NCBI RefSeq assembly: GCF_008831285.2
Contig: NC_045145.1
Coordinates: 20,582,802-20,646,801, forward strand
Source of the DNA: Nymphaea colorata
Lineage: Eukaryota > Streptophyta > Magnoliopsida > Nymphaeales > Nymphaeaceae
Direction: 5' to 3'
DNA length: 64,000 nucleotides
The notes below the pieces were generated by a model that saw only the letters and a program-made list of their open reading frames with translations, made no database searches and was not told the DNA's origin. Positions 47,451 through 57,600 of the stretch are shown here, piece after piece (the first letter of the stretch is position 1; every line of letters begins with the position of its first letter). The position numbers were made by a program, and so were the translations under genes.

Positions 47451-48194
47451 TGAGAAAAGGGTACAAATTATTGAACATTTATATTCATGGAAAGGTTCCA
47501 ATTCGGTGCCGAGCAGACATCTGTACATACGCCAACAGCGCCATATCTGTATATAATCATTAATCAATCTCTTGATACCATACTGCGCTCTTTCTTCCTA
47601 ATTTCCACTGGAGAAAAATTCTACTTTCTAAGGCAAACCTGCTTAGTTATCCATCCAACCATTCGGAATTTTCTGTACAACGTCGAATAGGAGCCAATTC
47701 CCGTCCATCATTTGCCGTTATTCAGAATTGAGCATGAGACAGTGATTGGCATAACTAAGAAAAACCGGCGGCAATGCTGAATTTCATCCCAACAGTGGGA
47801 CTAATAGAAAAAATTCCAGAGTTTGGGAATCCCCAATAGGTAGGCCCCTCTCGACCAAAGTATAAGTAGGGGGAATCACCAAATGCCGAAAATCATTATT
47901 TTAGAAACAAGTAGACAATGAGTCAAGTAGACAATGAGTCAAGATGATTGGGTAAAACATGTTACCTGCATTTTACTTGTAATGGTGGAATGAACGAAAA
48001 AATATAAAAATTGACAATGTTTCTCATCTCTCTCCCCTCTTTTTCTTTTTAAAAGGAAATCTATGTAGATATATTCATCGCCTAGAGATTCGAGATATGC
48101 ATGTGAGCTAGCGCAACTAGTACAATAGAGTCAATCATAGCATGCACATCCAACCAAAACACACGTGCATGCGTCCAAGCAGAGCCATGTCTCG

Positions 48195-48385
48195 TTTTAA
48201 TTGGTGGGTCAGTGCAGAATTATGTGGGTCATCAGGCGGGGTCGGGCTTCCACCCGACCGGAGTGGGTTCGAGCCCAGTCTGACATAGAGGGTACTGTTA
48301 GCTGACCGAGCTGGCTGTGACCGAGCCCATTTGCGAAAAGGCGTATAACTTTCTCTACCACTGCTCCACCACTGCATGCTCTTTT
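48195..48385 (-). repeat. tRNA-derived SINE-like sequence
   Basis: On the minus strand, TGGAGCAGTGGTAGAG (48353-48368) is a good pol III A box and GGGCTCGAACCC (48265-48276) a good B box. The spacing of about 80 nt is longer than in a tRNA, so this is a SINE head or a tRNA-like relic, not a tRNA gene. A GGGTGGAAGCCCGACCCCGCC segment follows the B box. No poly(A) tail or target duplication was identified. Confidence 0.5.
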
Positions 48386-48613
48386 ACGTTTCCTCTAAGT
48401 AAAATCCATCGACCATGGTCACCATTTAGGTCGCCGTGACTTGACATGGAGCTCCTGACCGTCAGCGTGTTGGTTTAGTTTAGAAACTTGCTTCGCATTC
48501 TTAAGTTTCTTAAAACAAACTTTATGTAACGACCCACATAAACTCAACCATAAACCATGAACTTATATCTGAAGTTAAACAAACGACTTAGATTGAATTA
48601 TGCAGCAAGCAAC

Positions 48614-48759
48614 CAGGAGCAGACCTAAGGGCGGAGGGCCTAACCCTCATCAAAATTTTACTTGTCCTATATAAAAATTTTGAAAAATAATATTTTAGTT
48701 CCTATCAAAATTTAGGAACTTTAATTTGCCTCCATGAAAAGTTTCTGGTTCTGCCCCTG
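48614..48759. mobile_element. hAT-like miniature element, 146 bp, 8-bp TSD
   Basis: The flanks CAAGCAAC (48606-48613) and CACGCAAC (48760-48767) match at 7 of 8. The ends are CAGGAGCAGACC and (reverse complement) CAGGGGCAGAACC. The interior resembles the 37.7-kb element. Confidence 0.72.
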
Positions 48760-48795
48760 CACGCAACACAAGTTGTTCATATACATTTACAAATG

Positions 48796-49040
48796 TAGAG
48801 ATGTTAATGGATCATATTCAGATTGGATATACTTTTAACCATTCAGATATTCATATATTTAAATTTAATTTTAAATTAAAATACAAATAAAAAAATCATA
48901 TCCTAATCTGAATATGATCTAATACGTATGTATATTTGAATCTGAATATGAACCTGATCAGAAGTTGTTTCTTAAATCCAAAACTGACCTGATTCCTTAA
49001 TCATATATATTAGATCCAATCAAACATACTGACATCCCTA
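48796..49040. mobile_element. hAT miniature element, 245 bp, perfect 8-bp TSD
   Basis: TACAAATG flanks both sides (48788-48795 and 49041-49048). The ends TAGAGATGTTAATGG and (reverse complement) TAGGGATGTCAGTATG are of the same type as those of the 24.8-26.6 kb fold-back element. TCAGATTGGATAT-type units lie inside. It has no coding capacity. Confidence 0.85.
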
Positions 49041-49857
49041 TACAAATGCTATCTCAATGAGTAAGAAAATGATTTCTATGAGCGGAAAAGCACCCACTAA
49101 GTATAAGGCAAAAGGCTTTGCTCGTAACGTGACATGACGTGAGATGATACGCTTTGCGACTAGCATTATAGACCGTCGCTTGCCTGCGTTATTAAGGAGA
49201 GATTGCTGGGTCTTCTTTGAGCTAAGAGTTATCCTTTGCCAGGTGGAGTGGCATGCATTCGTCGATTGATGAATCAATCAGATCTTGGCTTGCTGTCTTG
49301 GATGTCTATGCAGAAGCATAGTGACGTGAACGATGTTTCACAATATAGGGAAAAGACTTTTGATTGTTCTGATCCGGTTTTTACTGTAAGCACTAGCTTT
49401 ATCTCTAGGGTCCATGGTTACGTGGGTACCTGACATGAAATTAAAATTGATATTTCTCTTTGCACTTTTTTCTTCAAATTGAAATGGGAATGACTTTTTT
49501 TTTTCTTATTCGAATTGAGATGGGGAGGCGTAAATGATCATGAGTAAAGAGGAGCCTGCCTGTCACAGAACTCAGACAACAAACGGAAATCTTAAATTTT
49601 TTTTAACGGTTGTCACGCTGTTTGTATATTGAAGGAAGATTAAAAGTTAGCGTCTTGAAATAAAAAAAAAAAAAAGAAGAAAAAACCGCCACCAAATGTT
49701 TGAAAGCCAAACATTCTGCTTCCGAAATTGAATACTTAATTCCTTTTCCCTGTTATAGAATTTTTTTGAAGCTCTTGATCTGATGAGATTCGGTACACGT
49801 CACAATGTCAGGGTTGGGCTCGAAGACGGGCATCGCCAAAGCCACTGCAGCACCACA

Positions 49858-49861
<4 letters not shown>

Positions 49862-49893
<32 letters not shown>

Positions 49894-50104
49894 GTTTATA
49901 CGCATGCACACACGTGACTGACCTGACGACATGCCCCCTCCTTCCCTCTCGTACCAAAACCCGCACATGGGGAGGTGAGGTTACGAGTCTCATGCATCAC
50001 CGTCGATACGATTTCTTTATTGTCATCAGCCTGTCATTATTGGTCTTCTTTCACACCTTTCTCAGATTCTCTACCCACCACCACTCAGCAGCAGCAGCAG
50101 CAGC
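49862..50104. repeat. (CT)n and (CAG)n tracts upstream of MIR168
   Basis: A CT run of about 28 nt (49862-49890) and an imperfect CAG/CTG run (about 50086-50112) lie within 350 bp upstream of the MIR168 TATA box. CT-rich tracts are common near plant promoters, but no function is shown here. Confidence 0.8.
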
Positions 50105-50188
50105 TGCAGCAGAGGCATCCAGGAATAATAAAAAGCTGGGCACCCACAAGAGGGAGAGCGAGGGAGAGGAGGATGGGAGATTTGTTTG

Positions 50189-50196
50189 TATAAATA
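50189..50196 (+). promoter_or_regulatory. TATA box of MIR168
   Basis: TATAAATA followed by GCTG lies 85 nt before the hairpin base. That places a transcription start near 50225, leaving a leader of about 55 nt. Plant MIR genes are pol II units and often have a well-formed TATA box. Confidence 0.7.
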
Positions 50197-50280
50197 GCTG
50201 TTGGGGGCAGAGAGCAGTGGATCATCGAAAGGGGAGCAAGCTAAGATAGCGAGATGCGTTTCCTTGATCGTTCTCGGTTT

Positions 50281-50431
50281 TGCTGTTTCCTCGAATTCGC
50301 TTGGTGCAGGTCGGGAATGGTTTTCCATCCGTGGGAGAGGTCTCCAGCGAAGAAGACCACACCTTCTTCTCTGTTCTCGCTGGAGAGAAACCCTTTTCCC
50401 GCTTGCATCGAGTGAACTGGAGGCGGCAGCA
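50281..50431 (+). ncRNA. MIR168: MIR168 precursor hairpin
   Basis: Pre-miR168. The mature 21-mer at 50297-50317 begins TCGCTTGGTGCAGG and continues TCGGGAA, identical to the conserved plant miR168 as I know it. The star strand is at 50398-50418 (CCCGCTTGCATCGAGTG and on). The arms pair well: TGCTGTTTCCTCGAATTC at the base faces a 3' segment whose reverse complement is TGCTGCCGCCTCCAGTTC, with G-U pairs. TCTCCAGCGA (50341-50350) and TCGCTGGAGA (50377-50386) close the terminal loop. In plants miR168 guides cleavage of ARGONAUTE1 mRNA and so sets AGO1 level by feedback. The gene is flanked upstream by a TATA box and downstream by a possible poly(A) signal at 50820-50825. ORFs that cross the hairpin are incidental. 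Confidence 0.95.
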
Positions 50432-50483
50432 AAAGAAAATAGGCGTTCCAAAGGTTTCTGTTTACTGGCGCCGAGGTGAAGGC

Positions 50484-50515
<32 letters not shown>

Positions 50516-50830
50516 TTTGTCTGTCTTGTTTGCCGATTTTTTTTCTCCAACTTTTCTTTTGTCTGTCCGTTTGCTTGCCTGCGCGATCTGCGTGTGTGGG
50601 ACGATGAAGTTCAATCTTGGTTTTCATTTGCCATAGGAAGCCAGAGACGGGGTTCTGGTTTCCAATTTTCTACTGTTGCCACCAATAACATTTGATATAA
50701 TTCGAAACTGTTAACCATTGTGCTTGATCGAACAGATGAAGAGAACGTGGGGGAAACACTCGTTTGAAGAAATCCCTTGACTGACGACCGTGGGATTATC
50801 ACGAATTTCAGTAAATTAAAATAAAAAGGC
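50432..50830 (+). other. Likely pri-miR168 3' region
   Basis: It follows the hairpin and holds a C8-10(CT)n tract at about 50480-50516, a possible donor (GAG|GTGAAG near 50475) and AATAAA at 50820-50825. The primary transcript may be spliced or may end here. No protein is supported. Confidence 0.4.
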
Positions 50831-51339
50831 ATCGATTGCGTTTACCCTTTTTAGTTGACTTAGTTTAGAAGTCTTTCTGATTGGTTTTGCAAGTGAAGCA
50901 CTAAAAGGTGCTGCCATCGCTTATCGATTCAGTGTTCTTCGTTCCATTTTCTTTGTTTATGGTGGCTTCCTGGAGGCAGATGGTTACAGAGGAAAGTAAC
51001 TGTGAGGACCGATCAGAATGCTTCTCTCTGCAGAGAGGAGTGCTGTCAACTTCTCCACTAAGACCCTCCAGAGTGCTGTCGACCTTTACCAATCATTATT
51101 CTTTGTTTCCGTTCTTTTTCGATGCTGGCTTCCTCGGCGTGCATGGTTTAGCAGGAGAGAATAACTATGAGGAGACATCCGATAAAATTGGGACTATGAA
51201 GATGCAGCAGAACGCATATCAATTGCACAGCATCCCCATGCCGTTTCCATCATTTCTCCATCGGAAAGGAATTTTGCTCTTTGCTTGCTGAATATTGGGG
51301 AGCATTCTATGCTTGCAATTGTTGTGGACACTTCTATGA

Positions 51340-51379
<40 letters not shown>

Positions 51380-53316
51380 TCTTTCCCCCCTTTTAAGTGC
51401 TTCGATGCCATCGACCACTGTCGGAATATCAGATTGCATCTCCGACGGCATCGTCGTCCATCGAAGCTCACGTGCAACAGCCTTGTGGATCGCCGGAGAC
51501 CGCTTCAGAGGTCTTCATTTCCACAACGGGATGGCAGCAGCATCGATCATGGACGGGGTCGAGCTCCTCTTCATCAGCCAACGATGCAACCGTCGGCGGT
51601 GTTCAACAATCATCGATGTCACAGTGGCGTCGTAATTTGGGAGTTTTGTTGTACTCAGATACATTTCAAGCTCCTAAAACTTGTATTGGTGATTTAATTC
51701 ATCCATTGAGACGGTTGTGCCGTTGACCCGAATCTCTAATCTAAATTCGGATTATTTGTGTATGTTCATGTCAAGGTATATCTTATTTGAAGTTATTATG
51801 ATTAGATGTCTACAACACTGACGGGTTTGTGAATGTTTGCACCCTAAAACATTAGAAATCTTGTGCAGATAAGTTTCTTAGCCTAATGCTCTTAGGTCCA
51901 ACCACATAGCAGAGTTAATGGAGTTTCCCTTATTCTTGACATTGTTGAACACAGTTTTAAGAAAATCTAAGTACGCCCTCATTTACAACTAAGAAATCTC
52001 CTATGCAATCAAACATTCAATGGCATCCAGTACTGCTCGCTCATTGACAAGAAGGGTGCATTATATTTTAGTCATTGATGGTACTCAAGATTACCTTTGC
52101 CAATATGACCGCTGCCATGCCTTCTCCGACGACCTTACTGATTCAAGGATAGCCTGCCCGAGACGGTTCAGCATCCGAAGTGCACAACACTTATGCACGG
52201 GATTCGGAAAACAGCTTCCCGACGCCAATAGAAAAGACCGAATTCCCCAATTTGATCGCCTCTTTGGCGAAATGCAACTAATGCTGGTCAGCTTGTAAGA
52301 CAGTGCGATGCAAACACCATTGCAACAGATTAAGGCGAATCCTACAGCGATCCATTTTTAATGGTGTTGGCCACAGCGGAGCATCACATTTATTTGGTAT
52401 TCATGTGATTCTTTGGTTTCTTACCCCTCTGATGATGAATGATAAATGAGTTCTCTTTTTGGGAATCTGTAGCAGTGGCTAAGATAAAATTTAAACTAGG
52501 GATGAGAAAAAAATGTAACAAAATAAACATAAAGACTTAACCGGTGATTTTTATTGGGATTAATGATTCAAATCAATGTAATGGCATAATACAACGTGGA
52601 CCCTCAATAAAAATAACTCAATAAAATTTTGCCATGAGCCATAAACGAAAACATGCTAGACCGTCCACTTATTCTAGAAGAATAAAAGATTAAGCACATT
52701 GGGAATATGAGAGAGAAAGAGAGGAGGAAAGAGTAGGCCAGGTGAAGAGAAAGTTGAATCGGGGTGGATCGTACCGAAAGCCACCCTACTAACGTGGCTG
52801 GGCCAATGCCCTCCAGTGCCAGCATAATGGCACTACAAGGGAGGGGATGGGCAGGTTGTATACCATGGTTAACTTCGTACTCTAAAGCAGCAGACTCTGG
52901 CATGCTCGTCGTGTGAAAAATAAAATGAGTTCAGGTCATGCACATCCAGCACGAGAAGCAAAAATGGTAAATGGCCAGCGAAATGCAATTCTAGGCACGA
53001 GTAGAACAAGGATGAAATGCCATCAAGCATTACAACAGAGGAAAGTGAAACAGATAGCAGAGAAAGAAATCTGCAACAGTTAACAAACGAGCTTGCTAGC
53101 CAATTCCAATCTTCCCAAGTACGTCTGCTCTGGACCCGTCCTTTTAATGATAACGCATGTAGCAGCAAATCCCATGTGACCGACCTGAAACCGCAGAGAT
53201 GAGAGGTCAAACCTACGCCACCAATACATAGTCAATGTGCTTACTACGATTCAAATTTGATGTGGTTAAATACAAAAATCATGTGAAAGAGCACAAGGTC
53301 ATTGGCTTGTTGACAC

Positions 53317-53603
53317 CAGTGTTGTAGAAAACGAGCCACTTCAAATCGAATCGGTTGAAAAGGACTCGATTCGCCAGTTGACAGGAGGATGCAAAATGCC
53401 CCACACTTTATTATTTTATTAAGTTTCAATGTTTTTGAAGTTATTCTTGTTTCAAAGTATTTAATATTTTATATTCAATTTAAAAAATAATATAATAATA
53501 TTTTTGCAGATTCTTAACTGATTCATCTGAATGACCGAATTGATCCATTCACAAAATCAAAAGCCCCATTAGTTCAATTTAGTTTCTGATTTTCACAGCA
53601 CCG
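53317..53603. mobile_element. hAT-like miniature element with CAGTGTTGTA ends
   Basis: The left end CAGTGTTGTAGAAAAC and the right end (reverse complement) CGGTGCTGTGAAAATC are imperfect inverted repeats. The flanks GTTGACAC (53309-53316) and GTTGGTAC (53604-53611) match at 6 of 8, differing only by transitions. The interior is rich in ACTCGATTCG and GAATCG words. Confidence 0.6.
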
Positions 53604-53846
53604 GTTGGTACCCATTTCAAATCCATTTATTCATGTAAAGTAGCTTACTAGGACAACTCAAACAAGAAACAACTCTCCCCATCTAGAGGGAGTTGTTTCA
53701 GTTGTTCTGCACAACAGTCCTTAATATGTAATTTCCCTCTGTAATGTGTGTGAAAAACTAAAACTGGCTTCTACCACATGATGTGACAACTCTCTTTTTC
53801 TCAATATTAAGTGAACATTACATGCACACATACATACACACACGTG

Positions 53847-53847
<1 letters not shown>

Positions 53848-53920
<73 letters not shown>
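53848..53920. repeat. (TA)n, 73 bp
   Basis: A pure TA run downstream of the DRB gene. It is the second very long TA run in the window. Confidence 0.97.
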
Positions 53921-53926
<6 letters not shown>

Positions 53927-54436
53927 TATAATAAACTGTAAAAAGCTGAAAAGATGACAGCAAAGGAAAACTATAAAAAACCTGAAAACACATTTTTTCA
54001 TCTTTATTGGCGTTTTTTATTACTACGTTTTTCTTTTTGCATTTTTTTAGGATTTTTCTTGTTAATCTTTTTACAAGATTTTCCTCAAATAAAACAACTT
54101 TGCCATATTATACTCGAGAAAACCCTGACATTTAAAGTCCGTAACAATATTTGTGACTATGATCCATATATGTAGTTCAGACTGTTGATTTTAAAATTTA
54201 AAAAAACAAAGAATCATACTTCTGTATAGGTTTCATGAGGTTTTGAATGTAAAGACAGACATGCACTTTACCATGCCACCAGTGCCTAGTTAATATACTT
54301 TACCGCGTATTGTGCTTGAAATTTGTTTAAATATGAAAATCATGTGAAAGAGAAATTTATTGGCTGGTTAATGCACACACACAAAAATGATGTGTTCCAG
54401 ACAAATAAAAGAGTTTTCTTCAGACATGTACATCTT

Positions 54437-54442
54437 TTTATT
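54437..54442 (-). terminator. Candidate poly(A) signal of the DRB gene
   Basis: AATAAA on the minus strand, about 170 nt downstream of the DRB stop codon at 54610-54612. Confidence 0.45.
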
Positions 54443-54609
54443 TAAATAGACTCATGATCTGTTATCGATCTAATAGAAAAAGTAAGCCAACCAAACAACA
54501 AAAGAAAGCTAGCCCAGATGAAAATGGAGAAGAAATAAAGACTCATCTAATAGAGAGAGGGAGAGAGAGTGCGAGTACCAAAAGGGCATCTGAGCGTGTT
54601 TAAATTACT

Positions 54610-57600
54610 TCAAGGCTTTTCCTGAGCGTTAAGTCCACGTGCATTCACCACTAGCAGCTGTAGATTGTTTCCTTCAAGTGCTGGTTGAGGCAGGAAAAGT
54701 TTGGCAGATTGGTCCGGTGCATGAACTCCACCATTAGTTGGATTAGTCCCATTAGTTGGATTAGTCACTTCACTAGCATTCTCAACTTTCAATTTTTTAA
54801 GCCCGACCACATCAGATGGAAGTGGATCTGTAACCTGCTTTGCAAGTAAAAGCCTGAGATGGAAGTGGACCTATAACCTGCTTTGCAAGTAAAACTTTTG
54901 AACATGACACTCAGACAAAAGGTTTGAGGAGAATCTTACAGAATCCACTGAAACTCTTTTATGATTCTCGTTGGAAGTAGTATTCTTGTTGGTAGAATCA
55001 TAAAGCCTCGACTTGGATTTTATAATTTTTGAGAGTATATTCTTGTGACTAGAATTACCTGCATGGATAATAGGGAAAATGCTTCAGTAATGCTTTCATA
55101 AAAACCTCCCCTTTGTATCTGTTTACTAAAAAATCGTTTAAAATTAAGAACATTACAAGCCCGTTCAAGGATTGTCTGGATAACTTTTCGTGCAGCCAGT
55201 TGTTCTGCTTCCCTTTTGCTCTTTGCTGCATTGCCAGTGTATGTCACACCATTAAAAACCACAGAAGAGACAAACATTGGTAGCAGGCCTGATGCTTGGA
55301 CTACAGTGTACGATGGTTTCTCCATGTTCGTTTTGACCACGAATTCATTAAGAATAGATTTGCAAAGTATTGTTTCCTGATAAATGATATTTGCAGAAAA
55401 TGGGAAGCATGTCAGAAGAGAAAAAGATTTAGCGTGAACACATTTTATCATATTATCAGCACATGTTCTCTCTAGGAACATTGAATCACATGAATATCAG
55501 CTTCATCTACTTATTGTATACCACCAAATGCTGCATCAAGTGGAACCGTAACAAGGTACTGAGTCCCAATAGATCATAAGATACACTAACGAATAATCAG
55601 TCTTTTTGCACTTTTAGGCAATGTTGTTGAAAGCACAGGACAATGTTAACTGATATTGATCAGGTCCAAAGTTACACAAATGAAGTGGCATATCTTTAAA
55701 AAATAAAAAATTTAATTTTAATATTAAAAAGCAACAAAAAATTAAAGAATCAGAAAAGTGAAAAAAAATCAAGGAATCGTGAACAAACTCTCAGTATGGG
55801 AAAACATGAATTGCATGGACATAGCAAATAACATGTATAATGCTGCCTATAACATGATGTTTTCATAAGAGTAATTAAAATTGAAAACTTGAATTGCTCC
55901 CTGTACGCAAATGGGTATCAAATAAATAAGTTCTGATTGCATGTGTCACTCCTTGGAGTCGTGAAACACCATAATGATCATGAAACTTGAAATACTTTAT
56001 TTTTGGAGCGCACAGATAAGCTCTCACAAAAAAAGCCATGGAAGCTCTAATTTGTTGAAAAAAATCAATCCCCAATTTTATTTTTTTAACACTTTAAAAG
56101 GCCTTCCATAACGAACTTAGTATTCATCCTTAAAAAAATTATGTAATTTTAAGATAAGAAAAAAAGAAAGCTCTTTACTCATTTTTTTAATATTTTGACA
56201 TAAGGTAAGACATGTACATCACACTGTAGCATAAAAGGGCGGATCATAAGTTAAGCTGGTTAGGTATAGTTACACCATTAAATTTTAAACTAGTTTTAAT
56301 GTGGACCATATCATTTTTGTTAGGGTCATGTTATGCAACATAAAAAATTACAAGATACACAACATTAGGCACAATATTGCCTCTAAGATTGCCATCGATC
56401 ACTAGTCATGTAACCAAATTGATTTGCTCAATTGACAAATTTGCAACATTTTCTCACACAAGCTTAGCAAGATATGATTATTGTGATGTTTTCTTTTTTC
56501 GTTTTAGTAAATGCTCAAGGTATTTCTATAAATAGTTCACAGACTAAAACAAGGTCGAAATGAATAATACGCCATCAATAAAGTTACCTTGATGCTATGA
56601 TGTAGATATCTAAACATATTAAAAAAAACTGGCTCCTCTACTGGCACAAACGGATGCAGAGAAAAACAAGAAAGAACTAGTACCTATTGCAATATTTACA
56701 CTAAATGATAATATTAATAAAAAAAAGTAAACAGAGAAATGACAGACCTGTAAGCTAGTCGGCACACTAGTTAAGCAAAAACTCAATATTATGCAATATG
56801 AAATTATAAAAGTTAAAGAATGTCAAAATTAATATAACCAAATTAACGTCAATTATATTACGTTACCTCACTTATCAGCCTTGTGCCCTCAACTTCTATC
56901 TTCTTTGATAATGACTCAAGTGCAAGCCTTGCAACATCCTGTTCTGCAGTCTTCCGGTGTTTGAAAGTGTGCTGCGATCGATAGGTCTCTCCATCAACAA
57001 TAACTGTAGCTCTAAATAAGGGTGCATGAGTGAAACCTTCATTAATTGTTTGATACAAAGGAAGTGGAAGACCCAATTTTTGAGCATATTCTTGAAGACG
57101 GTTCTTAAACATCAATTCAGTAGGAGCACCTGAATATGATTAAATGAATATCAATGAATTTCCTTTTTGTAAGTGTTTAAATTTTGTTTTAAAAAACAAT
57201 CAGAACCGAACAAACATACATGTATAATAATGTAAGCACAATCTTAAAGTTTTCCATAAAACCTGTGGAGATAAAAAAGCAACTACAACACTTAAAAAAT
57301 AAAAAGTCTCCAAACACAATATTCCAAAACTAAAATGGACATATAGATGCCAGAAGACGATAACTTTTGACCTATTTATGACAGGAAATAACAAATTAAA
57401 GAAAAATGAAAATAAAAAATTCACCATTTCTGATTATGTCTACATAATCGAAAGTTTAGCATGCGAACATGGCAAAGAACCACTCTGATATAATTTAGAT
57501 TTGTTTCCTTTCCAGTCAAAAGAACTTATTTATCCATACACAGGAAAGACAGAGAAAACTACAAGTATCATCCAAAACTCCATGATAGAATTCATTGTGG

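Larger units (their letters stand above)
50831..54420. other. Intergenic DNA between MIR168 and the DRB gene
   Basis: It holds a (CT)n tract (51340-51374), a hAT-like element (53317-53603), a 73-bp (TA)n run (53848-53920) and several short ORFs without family resemblance (for example around 51.28-51.7, 52.0-52.3 and 52.6-53.2 kb). No gene is supported. Confidence 0.45.

Noticed and set aside
48265-48368. tRNA gene
   Set aside because: A and B boxes are present but too far apart, and no acceptor stem or anticodon arm can be drawn.
50071-50550. Minus-strand ORF of 159 codons over the MIR168 hairpin
   Set aside because: Its residues come from CT/GA and CAG tracts and the antisense of the hairpin. 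The miRNA explains the conservation.
51281-52298. Plus-strand ORFs of 92-138 codons downstream of MIR168
   Set aside because: They include a CT tract, overlap each other in different frames and match no family. They could lie in a longer pri-miRNA transcript.
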